DNA of 64,000 nucleotides, from NCBI RefSeq assembly GCF_014692875.1, contig NZ_CP061171.1:2046001-2110000 (forward strand). Direction: 5' to 3'. The stretch is from Pedobacter riviphilus (GTDB taxonomy: Bacteria > Bacteroidota > Bacteroidia > Sphingobacteriales > Sphingobacteriaceae). Below, piece after piece: positions 49,181 to 60,606 of this stretch. Both the position numbers and the translations under genes were made by a program. The notes under the pieces are model-generated. The model was not told where the DNA came from. It saw only the letters and a program-made list of their open reading frames with translations, and did no database searches. Numbering within the stretch: position 1 is the stretch's first letter; every line of letters starts with the position of its first letter.

Positions 49181-50557
49181 ATGGAACCTATAAAAAACAT
49201 GCTCCTGTTTAACCTGCTGTTGATGGTAAGTTGTACTTGTTTTGCTCAAAAGCAGACTTTTGATGTAATAAACTATACGATACCCAACGGTTGGGATAAA
49301 ACAGAAATGGCAAATGGCATTCAGCTGTCCACCAAAAACGATGGTAAAGGAAGCTATGCAGCGGTTGTCATTTTACGTTCGGTAGAAACTAAAGCAACAG
49401 CAAACGAAAACTTTAATGCCAGCTGGGAAAAACTGGTAAAAGGTACCGTGTCTGTTTCTGAAGAACCAACCATGCAAGATCCTGCAACTGAAAAGGGATG
49501 GAGCATTTTGTCGGGACAAGCCAACTATACCGATGGCGCCAATAAAGGAATGGCAACCCTCTTAACCGCTACAGGAAACGGCAAAATGGCCAATGTGGTA
49601 ATCATGACCAATACCGATAAATATCAAAACCAAATATTGGATTTTATAAAAAGCCTTGACTTAAATGAAACAACAAGTGAAAAAGCTGTTAATGAACACC
49701 CGGTTTCGCCCACAAACTATACAACTGGTTTAGGTAACAAAAATATTTATTCAATTACTGTTCCGCCCAGCTGGAGTTTAAATGCCGGCCAAAATAGTTT
49801 AACGTTAGAAAAAACGACAAATACCGGGAAAAGAATTATCGAGTTTATGAGTTTGATAAAATCATCTGGCAGTTTAGAAAAAGATATGGAACATATTTTC
49901 TTTGATGTTTTTGATGGTTGGAGCCTGCATAACAGCCCTAACAGTCTCTTATTTGAAAAAGGTGATCATGAAAAAGGGTTTACCAGTCAGGGCCTGCCTT
50001 ATTATATGCTAAGCAATAGCATTACTAAACCCGGGGGTGACGTTATAAAAGCTACCGTACTGCTTATACAGGTAGGGGCAAACGTAGCCATTATTAATTC
50101 GGCTGATAACATACTTGGCAGCGAGATGGAGATGGCCTTGAATTTTCTTTTATTCACTTTAAAAATAAACGGTATTGCCGCTAAAAATGTGGATTATAAA
50201 AACCAATTGACAGGTACATGGGCTTCAAGCAGCGGGTCATACGGAAATAGTTTAATTGCTGCTACAAGTTACACAGCAGAAGGAAAATATTACGTGCTAA
50301 CACAATCTTCTTATACGGTGGGCTATGACTATTATAATGACTTAATTAAGAAAAAACAATTTAAAGGCGAAGGATCATTCTCGTTTAAAGGAAATGTACT
50401 GGAAAGAAGATCTGCTTCAGGTTCAAGCTCAAAATACTTCATCCGGTTTTATTCGAGAAAATATGGTAATAATACGTGGAGAGATGTAATGGGTTTGTAT
50501 AACTGTAATTATGATCAAAACAAATTAGAAACGGTACTTCCTTTTCAAAAAATTTAA
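49181..50557 (+). CDS. Exported PsbP-like/lipocalin-like protein, cassette member A1
   Basis: 458 residues with signal peptide (MLLFNLLLMVSCTCFAQ). Residues 22-155 (QKQTFDVINYTIPNGWDKTE...) resemble the PsbP/DcrB-like fold and are about half identical by eye to the protein at 56051. A second such domain (IYSITVPPSWSLNAGQNSL) occupies ~165-330, absent from the paralogue. A lipocalin-like C-terminal domain begins at LTGTWASSSGSYG. The function is unknown. The fold names are inference from pattern. Confidence 0.6.
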   Translation: MEPIKNMLLFNLLLMVSCTCFAQKQTFDVINYTIPNGWDKTEMANGIQLSTKNDGKGSYAAVVILRSVETKATANENFNASWEKLVKGTVSVSEEPTMQDPATEKGWSILSGQANYTDGANKGMATLLTATGNGKMANVVIMTNTDKYQNQILDFIKSLDLNETTSEKAVNEHPVSPTNYTTGLGNKNIYSITVPPSWSLNAGQNSLTLEKTTNTGKRIIEFMSLIKSSGSLEKDMEHIFFDVFDGWSLHNSPNSLLFEKGDHEKGFTSQGLPYYMLSNSITKPGGDVIKATVLLIQVGANVAIINSADNILGSEMEMALNFLLFTLKINGIAAKNVDYKNQLTGTWASSSGSYGNSLIAATSYTAEGKYYVLTQSSYTVGYDYYNDLIKKKQFKGEGSFSFKGNVLERRSASGSSSKYFIRFYSRKYGNNTWRDVMGLYNCNYDQNKLETVLPFQKI

Positions 50558-50678
50558 TTACTATGCCAATTTGAATAAAGGAAAGCAGATGAAAATCAGG
50601 ATGGCTTTTACACAGGACAGGCATGGGGCAGCTTTTAAAAATCAACAGCTAATTTTCTATAATACAACATCCGCAATC

Positions 50679-52532
50679 ATGACCAGATTTACAGCCTTAA
50701 CCATTTTGCTATTTACGGTGTGCGGTGCAAAAGCCCAAAGCGACTTAGAACTTAACCGTGACTCCATAATAGGATGGCAGTATATAAGTAATCCACTCAA
50801 TGCTAAAGTCATTTACAAACCCGTTAAAAGCCAGGATGGCGGTGTTTATTCTGTATGGCAACAACAGGCTTCGGATTTGCTGATCAACTGGATTCAACAA
50901 TCGTACCTGCCCCGTGGCTTGGTGATGCGTACCATTGCAAAAAACGATGAACGTTGGTATCTGGATGGCAATGGCCCTTTACACAGTTATGGCGTAAATT
51001 TTCTGGGATATTCCACTCATTTTGTCAAAGGAAAAATTGACCTCCATTGTTGCGAACAAGGACAAAGATTAGTTGCCGGATTTAATGATTTTCCGGGTTC
51101 ATTCATTAAAGGTTTTAATCCCGGTGGGATGTATTTTTTTGCCGAACAAGCACAGTTTGCGAGTGGCGATGATGATGCTCAACTATCTAAAGAAAACATT
51201 GACAAGAGCATTCAGCCCAATCTCTATAATTATCGCACCTACTTAGATCATTATCACAATAATGGGCAACAGGTTTTTAAAATGGGCGTGGTGGTTCCAA
51301 AAAATGGCGAATGGCCTTTTAAACCGGTTCTCGTAAAAGATGCCGTGGCATACATTCAACAGCAAATGGCAACTTACCCCGGCATCATGCAAAAAAATCC
51401 CTACTCGGTAGAGCCGTTGAAAAAAAATTTGGAAAGATTGAAACCTTACTACAATGAAGTTGTAAAATTAAATGCAAGCTATAATTACGACAACGGCATT
51501 AATGATGGCAATGGTCATTATCTGCTCAATTCCGAAGCTATTATAAACGGGAAAGGTAGCAACAAAACATTTCCCGAGTACAACATACTTGTTTCTACAA
51601 CACAACAAACCATCGACCAAACAAAAACAGACGGCCCGCTTTGGATGTATTTTAATTTAACGCCAGCGATTGTAAACCTGGAAGGAAACCCGGCAAAATT
51701 TGATACAAAGTTTGGCACAGGCATATCGCACATGATATATTCTTTGTTGAACAATTTCAATTTTGATTTTGTGGCAAAATGGTTGGCACAGCCGGATACA
51801 AGAAAAACTATGGTTTATACGCCACTAAAAATTCCGGCAAAATCCACAGGCAATATTTTGGTAGTACCTACAGCGGTTTCTGCAACCTCATCTGAAAAAA
51901 ATAAAGATCCTAATACCATTTTATATTTATATGAAGATTTTGAGGGTTATCCTGTTGGGTTTCTTTCTGCAAAGGGATGGCATACTCATGGGCGCGACGG
52001 GCATAGTGTTGAAAACGTAACCTTGAATAAAATTAATGGAAAGAGTGGTAAATGGGTTTCTATTCCTGATATGTACACTTTTTATCCGGATTTTAATAAG
52101 CCTTTAGGGAGCAGTTTTACGGTTAATTATGATCTTTATTTTGGTAATGATGTTCAAAGCAACAGAACGCCCCTGTATTTCAGATTGGATACTAAAGACC
52201 CTAACAAAAGCAATCCGATTGATTTGCACGATATAAACAGGGAAGGATTCCAGTTTGCAATAGCCATGAGTGGGGAAACTGAAACCAGCAAAAGATTTAT
52301 GAGCACAAGTTCAAATGAGATAATCGGCAAAGTAAAAATACCTGCATTTAAAGCAAATGATATAGCCCACATCAGTATTTCGATAAAGGGAGCTGTAGTA
52401 GCTATAGCTGTAAACGGAAAGGAAATCATGCGTGATGAGAATGTAATTCCTTCGGGAAAAATATTTAAAAGATATGGCTGGTACTGCGGTGTGCCAGGCG
52501 TACACCTTGGCAATATTGAAATAAGAAAATAA
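50679..52532 (+). CDS. Large exported protein with C-terminal laminin-G-like domain, function unknown
   Basis: 617 residues from ATG 50679, which starts a signal peptide (MTRFTALTILLFTVCGAKAQ); an upstream in-frame start at 50571 would bury it. The N-terminal ~400 residues have no motif I recognise (SDLELNRDSIIGWQYISNPL, then a HCCEQGQRL segment). The last ~180 residues (LYEDFEGYPVGFLSAKGWHTH ... VAIAVNGKEIMRDENVIPSG) have the pattern of a concanavalin/LamG-like sandwich. It sits between A1 and B1 and has no counterpart in the second cassette. Confidence 0.6.
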   Translation: MTRFTALTILLFTVCGAKAQSDLELNRDSIIGWQYISNPLNAKVIYKPVKSQDGGVYSVWQQQASDLLINWIQQSYLPRGLVMRTIAKNDERWYLDGNGPLHSYGVNFLGYSTHFVKGKIDLHCCEQGQRLVAGFNDFPGSFIKGFNPGGMYFFAEQAQFASGDDDAQLSKENIDKSIQPNLYNYRTYLDHYHNNGQQVFKMGVVVPKNGEWPFKPVLVKDAVAYIQQQMATYPGIMQKNPYSVEPLKKNLERLKPYYNEVVKLNASYNYDNGINDGNGHYLLNSEAIINGKGSNKTFPEYNILVSTTQQTIDQTKTDGPLWMYFNLTPAIVNLEGNPAKFDTKFGTGISHMIYSLLNNFNFDFVAKWLAQPDTRKTMVYTPLKIPAKSTGNILVVPTAVSATSSEKNKDPNTILYLYEDFEGYPVGFLSAKGWHTHGRDGHSVENVTLNKINGKSGKWVSIPDMYTFYPDFNKPLGSSFTVNYDLYFGNDVQSNRTPLYFRLDTKDPNKSNPIDLHDINREGFQFAIAMSGETETSKRFMSTSSNEIIGKVKIPAFKANDIAHISISIKGAVVAIAVNGKEIMRDENVIPSGKIFKRYGWYCGVPGVHLGNIEIRK

Positions 52533-52584
52533 AGGACAACAATAGTTCTTCATTAAACAAAATAAAAACATCAAAATTTAGGAT

Positions 52585-54770
52585 ATGAAATATTTAATCG
52601 CAGTCATGCTGATGCTCATCAGCAGCATTTCTTATGCCCAAAAGCCCTCTAAAGAGCAAATGGAAGCAGACAGGAAAAAAATGGCCGAAGCCCAAAAACA
52701 ACTGGAGGCTAAAAAAGCATCCATGAGCCCGGAGGCTAGAAAGAATTTTGAAGATATGATGGAAAAAATGGGCGCGAACAAAGCCATGCAAAGTGCACAA
52801 CAGGGTTTGAACTATAATGCCAAAGGCAACACGAATGTAATGCTGCGGAGTACCGACCCCAATCTTGTTCCCGATAAAATTGCTGAACTTAAAATTGCCA
52901 CTACACCACAGACCAAGCCACAGCTAACAGCTTATCTTACGCCCATTTTTACCGAAGTGGATAAACTGATAAAGCCTGAAAGCAAAAACGCGGTAAAAAA
53001 CCTGATGAACAAAGGCGAAAAAACCGGAAAGTATGCCATGGTATTTTGGGCAAATAATGAATTGGACAAAGCATTGTATCTCTTGCTGAATGCCTGTATG
53101 ACCAATCCAGATGATTTGGCTTCCTTAAATAACTTGGGGAGCCTGCTTACCATTTCGGGTTATGCGCATAAATCGCTGCCTATATTATTGTATACCCAGA
53201 AGTTGTTGCCCAATAGCGCTACCGTACTCAACAACACCGGGCAGGCTTTGCTTAGTGTTGGCCATGTTGATCAAGCCAAAACGATGTTAGTTGGGGCAGT
53301 TACAAAAGATTCTACCAATTCTCAGGCGTATCGTTCTTTGGCATTAATTGCTCAGAAACAAGGAGATAAACCGCTATGCGCCGGTTATCTTCAAAAAGCC
53401 ATTGCTCATGGTGGTGCAACCACGCAAAACATTAACCTTTTACAACAGCTGTCTCCAACAGCCGATAAGTCGGCTATGTACCGGGCTATACGCAATAATT
53501 TCAAACAATTTTATAAAGACCATAGCATCACCAAAAGATTTATTATACCTCCAATACCTAATAGTTACGAGACTGCCTTAGCAGTATATCCGGAAGTAAA
53601 CAGCTTTTTTCTTAACCTGGATGCAACCATAAATGCAGCAGATAAACAGAGCAAAGAATTAAAGAAAGATTACGAAAAATCATTTATGGATAACGTGAAT
53701 AAACGGATGGCGCAAACGAAACAAATAGTGGATAATGTGGGAAAGCCGGGCGCAACCAAAATGATAAAAGATATGAAAGAAGGGCTTACCAATCCGTTTT
53801 TGGCCCATGCCCTCCTGATGCTCAATGCCATTGATAACCCACAATACAGCGTTTCTTACATCAGCCGAATGAAAAAAGAAACGGCAAACGCAAAGCAAGG
53901 AATTGACGAATTGAAACTAGGATTGAAAACAGATTATGACGATAAAATAAGCGCCCTGGTAAAAGAAAAAAGTAAACTGGATGACGGAGAAGGCAAAGGT
54001 GCGGCAAACCAACGGTCTATGGAAATTGAAAAAGAACTCTGCGAATTAAGGACAGCAAGGCAAAATAAATGGCTGGAAAAATCGGCTGAGATCAATAATC
54101 AATATATCCGCAATATGGAAGATTTGATGAACCAGCGATTGCAGGAATATCTATTTTGGAATACGATAGCCATGCAATCTTTTCAAGATCCCACACCTGT
54201 AAACTATCAGGCTTATGTTGGCTACCTCAACGATTTAAAAAGCTTCCGTTCTTTTTTTCCTTTTTATGTAGATGGCGGTTTGTCGAAGCCTTGCGGCGAT
54301 TATTTAAAACCAGATTACAATACCAAAGGGAAAATACAGGTTTGGGAGAAGGAACATTGCGAAGTGGATTTTGGTTTTGACGCTAAGGTAGTCGCTGGAA
54401 AAATGAACTGCGAAGGATTTTCAGTTTATGGCAGTATTCCCGCAGGCGAATTTACCTATAGCCGAAGCTATGATCCGGTAACCTGGGAAACCACTGGCCA
54501 CAGTATTACAGTAAAAGGAGGGAAGGATAAAGAATTTGAAATTGGCAAACTCGGCGGGAAAATTGGCGCTTCAGTAGAAACAACTGTACAATTTGACGGT
54601 AATATGAACCCAGTTGATCTGATCGTGACAGGATCGGCAGGAGCAGAAATAAAGGGACCGATGGGGGAGGGGTTTCAGCAGATTTAGGTGCTGTAACCGT
54701 AAGTGTAAACGGAGGCTTTAATTCTTCAGGTCCCGGATTTACACCATTTGGAAGTAGTTTTTTAAAATAG
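52585..54770 (+). pseudogene. Exported TPR/coiled-coil protein, cassette member B1, 3' frameshift
   Basis: The main frame ends at 54687, but restoring one G in GGGG at 54669-54672 extends it to 54770 (VSADLGAVTVSVNGGFNSSG...). Signal peptide (YLIAVMLMLISSISYAQ), charged coiled coil (KEQMEADRKKMAEAQKQLEA), TPRs at ~150-280 (LASLNNLGSLLTISGYAHKS), a second long helical region (KQGIDELKLGL...), and a glycine-rich beta C-terminus. Homologous to the gene at 57186. Probable scaffold or carrier in a secreted complex; function unknown. Confidence 0.6.
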
Positions 54771-54780
54771 ATATATTTCA

Positions 54781-56039
54781 ATGAAAAAAATAGTACTCAT
54801 TAGCCTGCTGTTATATGGTTTTGCTGCACAGGCGCAATTTAATGCCCTGGCAAAACAAATGAATAAGGATTGCACTGCTGAAAGTGTATTAAAAGAACCG
54901 GGTAGGTTTCTTGATGCTCATATTGGCGGCGTAACTGGAGGGGGCAAAGAAGGTATTTCTTCGACGGAGATTGCCAATGCAAGAAAAATGATGGAGGCAT
55001 TTGAAAACATAACCAAACCAAAGCTACAGTTTACAGGCGGGCTGGCCAAAGCCAGCTTTGGGCTAAATTCTAAAATATATTATAATCAGTTTTCTATCTG
55101 TAGTTATACGTACAACCTGGGTTTTCATGCATTTGTATGTAATGTGCAAACACATAAGCTGGCCATTGTTGATGAATACCAGGGCGTGCTTAGGGTAATC
55201 GGGAATCCATCATTTCAAAAAGCGTTTAATTCTTTCCAGGGAAATGCCGATGCTTATAAAATCCCGGCAAATTCACAGCTTGTAAATGCCCCTTTTATTG
55301 CTATACTTAATTACTATGGTTTTGCAGACAGCAGGGTGGTAAATGCCATCAACAACGGAAATGGTTTTATTGATCTGAATAGTGAACAAGCAGGTAACCT
55401 TAGTTCCTATCCGGTAATTGAGAATAAACCAGGCAAAGGGTACGGCATTAACTTTCCTAATTCCGGTTTCGTTACAGTAAATAACGATTTTGTATATCGC
55501 CATGCATTTATTACACATAGCGATATTCCTTTTTTTATTCCCATTACAAGGAAGAAATTTTTACAGGATATGCTGGAATATTATGACCGGGAAAAATGGG
55601 GATTGTACCTCTACTCGAAGAGAAAGTAAAAAATAAAATAGCCTATGCAGAATTGAACTTAAAAGAATTCTATGAGGTAAATACAAGAAAAAAAACTACC
55701 GCACAAAACCTATTATCAAAGAAAGATGAAAAATGGCTGAACCAGCAGGCTGCTATACCGGGTGATAACAAAGCTTTTGTTGTGCCAACCGATCGTAATC
55801 GGTATTTGGGCGATGTGTATGGTAACTTTTATTTCACCGAATTTTATACCGGCACCGAAGGCTTCTGTCTGTACCAGATCAACCCCGAATACCTGAAAAA
55901 ATATCCACCAAATGGCACAAAACCAATATTGGTCGATGTAATGTATCGTTTCAAGCCAAATTATAATTTTTTAATGGGCGTAAAAGAATCTTTTATAGAC
56001 CAACTTAACCTGGATGAGTTTAGGAAACTGTTACAATAA
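54781..56039 (+). pseudogene. Exported protein, cassette member C1, split by a one-base deletion
   Basis: Frames 54781-55629 and 55596-56039 rejoin if AAAAA at 55592-55596 becomes six A: EYYDREK then runs on as MGIVPLLEEKVKNKIAYAEL. The paralogue at 59236 keeps this part open (VYYEREKLLIADKIKEIENE), which supports the repair. Signal peptide (KIVLISLLLYGFAAQAQ); no domain recognised; both copies end in a similar DLDEFRKLLQ/DFDAIRNMLE-type tail. Starts 10 nt after B1. Confidence 0.6.
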
Positions 56040-56050
56040 TCCGATAGGCA

Positions 56051-57103
56051 ATGAAGCACATAAAAATATTTTTACTGTTCAATATGATCGTAGCGATAAG
56101 CTTTACAAGCTTCGCCCAAAAACAAACTTTCGATGTGGTTTCATATGCCTTGCCTAAAGGCTGGCAAGAATTAAAAAATGAGGCTGGTATTCAATTATCC
56201 ATTACAGATAAAAAAAATGCTTCCTATGCGATAGTAGTTATTACCAAAGCAACTGCATCTACTGCATCGGCAACAGAAAATTTCAACAATGATTGGCTTA
56301 AGCTGGTAAAAAGCACTGTGCAGGTAAATACGGAGCCAATTATGCAGCAACCCACAAACGAAAACGGCTGGGAAGTAATTTCTGGTGGAGCAAATTATGC
56401 CGATGGTGCAAATACAGGTATGGCTACTTTATTAACCGCCACTGGCGGCGGGCAAATGGTAAGTGTGGTTTTAATGACCAATACTAAGCAACATCAAAAC
56501 GAGTTACTCGCATTTTTAAATTCTTTAGCGTTAACAAAACCCGCTCAAAATGAAATTGGTAATGCTACTACTACTATCGCAAACCAAGCAGGGAAACCTT
56601 CGGTTGTAGGCTTGTGGTGTGATAACCATCTAGAAACGAGTGGGTATTATAACGGATTTCCGCAGTATACAGCGGGCTATTTTAGACGGGAATATTTATT
56701 TAAAGACGACGGCACTTATATTTTCCGTCTAAAAAATTGGTCTACACTGATGAAAGAAATACTTTTTGCGTACGAAAGCGGAACTTATGTTGTTCAGGCA
56801 AACCAACTTATCGTAATTCCTAATCAAGGCAGAGGCGAATGGTGGAGCAAGAAGGATAATAATGCATCGCTATGGGGAAATAGATTAAAAGCATCTGATT
56901 ATAAGCCGGAAAAAACGAATTACATCTTTGAAATAAAATATTATTCGGGAACAGATAGTTATAGTCTAATTATTAACCCCAAAAAGAATACCGAAAGAGA
57001 CGGCACTTATAATCAAAATGGTTTTTCATATGCCCGGAGTAGAACCGGAAAATCAATTATTGATAACCCACCAGGTTTTAAAACAAGTTTAGAAAATAAA
57101 TAA
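56051..57103 (+). CDS. Exported PsbP-like/lipocalin-like protein, cassette member A2
   Basis: 350 residues with signal peptide (KIFLLFNMIVAISFTSFAQ). The first ~150 residues (KQTFDVVSYALPKGWQELKN ... GANTGMATLLTATGGGQMV) parallel A1. A lipocalin-like C-terminal domain follows (VVGLWCDNHLETSGYYNGF, FKDDGTYIFRLKNW). It lacks the middle domain of A1, so it is the shorter copy. It starts 11 nt after the C1 frame and heads the second cassette. Confidence 0.6.
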   Translation: MKHIKIFLLFNMIVAISFTSFAQKQTFDVVSYALPKGWQELKNEAGIQLSITDKKNASYAIVVITKATASTASATENFNNDWLKLVKSTVQVNTEPIMQQPTNENGWEVISGGANYADGANTGMATLLTATGGGQMVSVVLMTNTKQHQNELLAFLNSLALTKPAQNEIGNATTTIANQAGKPSVVGLWCDNHLETSGYYNGFPQYTAGYFRREYLFKDDGTYIFRLKNWSTLMKEILFAYESGTYVVQANQLIVIPNQGRGEWWSKKDNNASLWGNRLKASDYKPEKTNYIFEIKYYSGTDSYSLIINPKKNTERDGTYNQNGFSYARSRTGKSIIDNPPGFKTSLENK

Positions 57104-57185
57104 CTGCCAAAATGGAATCCGTTTAACTTGGTTTGAGCATCTCGTTACGGATTAAAATTTCAATTCTAAAAATCATTTTTAACCG

Positions 57186-59218
57186 ATGAAACAGATCAAT
57201 ACCCTAATCATCGCTACCTTATTTGCATCAGCAGCTTTTGGCCAACAAAAAAATCCAAGCAATAAAAAAGAAGTAGATGATAAGATAAAGCAGGCACAGG
57301 GGCAGTTAATTAAACTAACACCTGAACAGAAAAAGATGTTGGAGCAGATGGGAATGTCTACCAAAGTTCCTTCTATGCCTACCGGAACTACGGATGCAGA
57401 TGTGAAGACCGCCGTAAGTGGCGGCGGAGCATTTGATGTGCCATCAAAAAATAATACGCTTATTAGTGCTATCCCTCAAATCACATTAACTGCTGCTACA
57501 GTTTCCGCTTATATCAAAACCCTAAACGATTATGTTGAAAAAGGAATTGCAAACGATGCAAAGCAGGTGGGGCAAAATGTGTATTCCTACTTTAAAACCA
57601 ATAAATATAAACCTGAAACAATAGGTAACGAAGGTATTGGCTTTTGGACAACAGGCCAGCCTGAAATTGCGGTGTACATTATGGGGCGAGCTTGTGCCGA
57701 CAATAGTTCTGATGCCGATCTGCTCAGCAACTTTGCGGCTATGCTAGGTATGGGTGGTGCACCACATCGCGCCATTCCATTATTGGAATATCTTGACAAA
57801 CAATACCCTGATAATACAACTATTCTGAATAACCTGGGGCAGGCCTGGTTTTATTTGGGCGAAACGGATAAGGCCAATATCAATTTAGAAAAAGTGATAA
57901 AAGCATTTGCTTATCATCCACAGGCAAACTATACCCAATGTCTTATTCAGCAAAGTAAGGGCAATACAACACAGGCAGTTGAAAAAATGAAAAACTCTTT
58001 AGCATACAGTTTTTCATTAGATAAAATAAATATGCTGCGCAAATTGGGCTACAAAGTAAAAGGCAGCGACATGCGGAAACCTTTTCGCCCTGATCCCAAC
58101 CCTTTGGGTTTGAAAAATTTTGTGCGTCCGGATGTACCAACAAGCTATGAAGATGAAATGAGACTGAAAGTAGACTGGGATGCCTTTCAAAAACAAGTAG
58201 GTGATCAATCAATGGCGTTGGCAAAAGAAATAATTCCATATCAACAGGCAGCCGTAGCTAAGGCAACACAAGCCTATAAAAAATTCGATAATAAGGGTGT
58301 AAAAGAGATTAGCGAAATGAAAGCGAATTCAGTATTGCCCGATAACCTTTATCGAATCGTTGGCGAAAAAAACCTGGAAGAAATGAATAAAGATGGGGCG
58401 TAGGTTACCGTTTTAAAAAAGCAAAAGCACAGGTTGACTCATTGATGAAAGATTTTATGGCAAAAGATGAAGCACAAAGAAAGAATTTGGAAAAACAAAA
58501 CAGCATCATTGCCGACAAGGAAACCGAACTTGCTAAAAAAGGAGAAAATATTGGCTATGATAACTGCAAAGTACAACAGCAATACAGTGAGTGGGTATAT
58601 AAAAATTATAATAAGCCGCTAGAAGCAGCCTATCAAAACTTCCTGCACCAAGCGTATTTAAAAATAACCGAAGAGTTGTACTGGGAACAATTTACGATGG
58701 ATGATGCCACTTTTGAAGCAACAAAGATTGCAGCCAAAAAAGAATGGCTGGGGGTTCTTGGCAATACAAGATACATTGCTACCAATAAATATGGTAACAA
58801 TTGCATAGCAACCGAGAACAAAGCCTCAGGCTATAAGTTGGCTGATTTTGACGATATGCACTGCACTCATATTTCTACTTTGGATTTTGGTGCGTACAAG
58901 CAAATAGTAGCATGTGGTAAAATGCGTGTAGAATTTGATGCTGGTAAGTTGAAAGGTAGCTTTGATTTTAAGTCGGACAATGCAGGCAAAGATAAATTTG
59001 TAAAAGGTACGGTCGAAGCTACAGTAATTGATAAATCGGTAGGTAAGGGGCCCTTAGAAGCGTCAGCTAAGGCCGGTATGGGCATGGAGTTTACCAGCCA
59101 CGGTGTTGAAGATATGTATGTAAACGGCGAAGCATCGGTGGCAAACGTTTCTGCTTCTGGTCGCATGAGTTTGATTTCTGGAAATATGTCGGGGGCTATT
59201 AGTGGCTTTGGTAAATAA
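57186..59218 (+). pseudogene. Exported TPR/coiled-coil protein, cassette member B2, split by a one-base deletion
   Basis: The first frame stops at 58403; restoring one G in GGGG at 58395-58398 gives MNKDGGVGYRFKKAKAQVDS and continues to 59218. Signal peptide (TLIIATLFASAAFGQ), charged helix (KKEVDDKIKQAQGQLIKLTPE), TPRs (~150-275, TILNNLGQAWFYLGETDKAN), helical region and glycine-rich beta tail (GPLEASAKAGMGMEFTSHG). Homologous to B1 in domain order and position. Function unknown. Confidence 0.6.
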
Positions 59219-59235
59219 AACTAAAAATATACACC

Positions 59236-60516
59236 ATGAAAACAATAACTTCTTTTCAAATAATTGTTGCGTTTTTTGTATTCACTCAACAAGTACATGC
59301 ACAAGATTGCCAGTCGTCAAAAGATCTGGAAAACCTTCCCGGAAAACTGATAGACGCGGCCCATTGTGAATGGCCACAACAAAAAGCCCATTGGTTAGAT
59401 GACTTAGGTACAGCGGCCAATAAGGCCGTGGCCAATACGGTACTCACAAAAATAGAGGCCCTCGAAAAACAAAGCCGCATTAACTATACCCTTAAAGGTT
59501 GTATACTCAAAACCACCTTTTCGGGCCATACGGCTATTACAATAGCCGGTAAATATCCATTAGCAAGCTATGATCTTAATATGGGCTGTTATGAATATAT
59601 CTGTATCAAAAACAAAATGATAGTGAACAGCGAATACGCCAATGTTTTTCGTGCCTATGTTAACCGGTATACCGACATAGAGAATGCCTTTTCTTTTCCT
59701 GATGAGGCGTACTATTACGAAACACCCAAAAAATACAACGGACAGTTTATCGCGCTGCACGATTTTATCAAAATAGATGCCTCAAAAAATATCAACAATG
59801 GGAAAGGCTTTTATCAGGATTTGGCCGAGACCACTATAAAACAGGGCAACCGTAGTGTATATATGACCCGCCATTGGTATTTTACCAAACCTGGTGTTTT
59901 ATTGTTTGTGCCTGTTACCCGCAAAGAATACCTCGAAGCGCTATTGGTCTACTACGAAAGAGAAAAATTATTGATAGCCGATAAAATAAAGGAGATTGAA
60001 AATGAATCCGCTGGCATGATGAAAGATCCACAAAAATATCCTCAGTTGTATGAAAACGGCAAGCGAAATCTAATCGTCAGGAAGGCCAAATATCCCGATT
60101 GGCAACAAAAAATCGAAGCAAAAAAAGTGATTGTACAAAAGGCATTGAAAGAAAATACTGCAAATTGGTTGGCGCAACCTGCTATAGTGAAGCCCAAAAC
60201 AGAAACCTTTTCTTGGAAAAACAATTATGGTCCAGGTTCGAATGATAATGTTTGGATTGATACCTACAATGTGGATACCAAAGAAGATGCACAAAAAACA
60301 GGATCATTCACCTTTAGTGGCTTTTGGGATGATAAAAATGGCGCCACCCTCTATCAATATAACCGCGAGTATTTTAAGGGCGCAGAAAAAAATCCGGTCA
60401 AACCTTATATGATAGAATTGACCTATAGATATGTAAAAACCACACTTGGGAAAAGCCTTGTAGAAAATTTTACCGAAAACTTCGACTTTGATGCCATCAG
60501 GAATATGTTGGAATAA
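59236..60516 (+). CDS. Exported protein, cassette member C2
   Basis: 426 residues, intact, with signal peptide (TSFQIIVAFFVFTQQVHAQ). Shares with C1 the FFIPITRKKF/LFVPVTRKEY segment, the YYxREK stretch, a helical linker and the terminal DFDAIRNMLE-type motif. No catalytic motif recognised. It closes the second cassette, 17 nt after B2, and box 3 begins 9 nt after its stop. Confidence 0.6.
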   Translation: MKTITSFQIIVAFFVFTQQVHAQDCQSSKDLENLPGKLIDAAHCEWPQQKAHWLDDLGTAANKAVANTVLTKIEALEKQSRINYTLKGCILKTTFSGHTAITIAGKYPLASYDLNMGCYEYICIKNKMIVNSEYANVFRAYVNRYTDIENAFSFPDEAYYYETPKKYNGQFIALHDFIKIDASKNINNGKGFYQDLAETTIKQGNRSVYMTRHWYFTKPGVLLFVPVTRKEYLEALLVYYEREKLLIADKIKEIENESAGMMKDPQKYPQLYENGKRNLIVRKAKYPDWQQKIEAKKVIVQKALKENTANWLAQPAIVKPKTETFSWKNNYGPGSNDNVWIDTYNVDTKEDAQKTGSFTFSGFWDDKNGATLYQYNREYFKGAEKNPVKPYMIELTYRYVKTTLGKSLVENFTENFDFDAIRNMLE

Positions 60517-60525
60517 GCATATAAA

Positions 60526-60543
60526 ATCATCTTTTTTAATGAT
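60526..60543. promoter_or_regulatory. 18-bp inverted-repeat box, copy 3
   Basis: ATCATCTTTTTTAATGAT, identical to copies 2 and 4. It is 63 nt upstream of the exported repeat protein at 60607 and 9 nt after the C2 stop. Confidence 0.6.
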
Positions 60544-60606
60544 GTTATCTAAGATTGGTACTATTTAATTTTATATCATCAATAACATTTTCTAAAACTG
60601 AATAAC

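Noticed and set aside
48918..58398. Programmed frameshifting or phase variation at the G4/A5 runs
   Set aside because: The runs are only four or five bases, lack a slippery heptamer with a following structure that I could see, and every break needs the same kind of one-base repair, which fits assembly error better.
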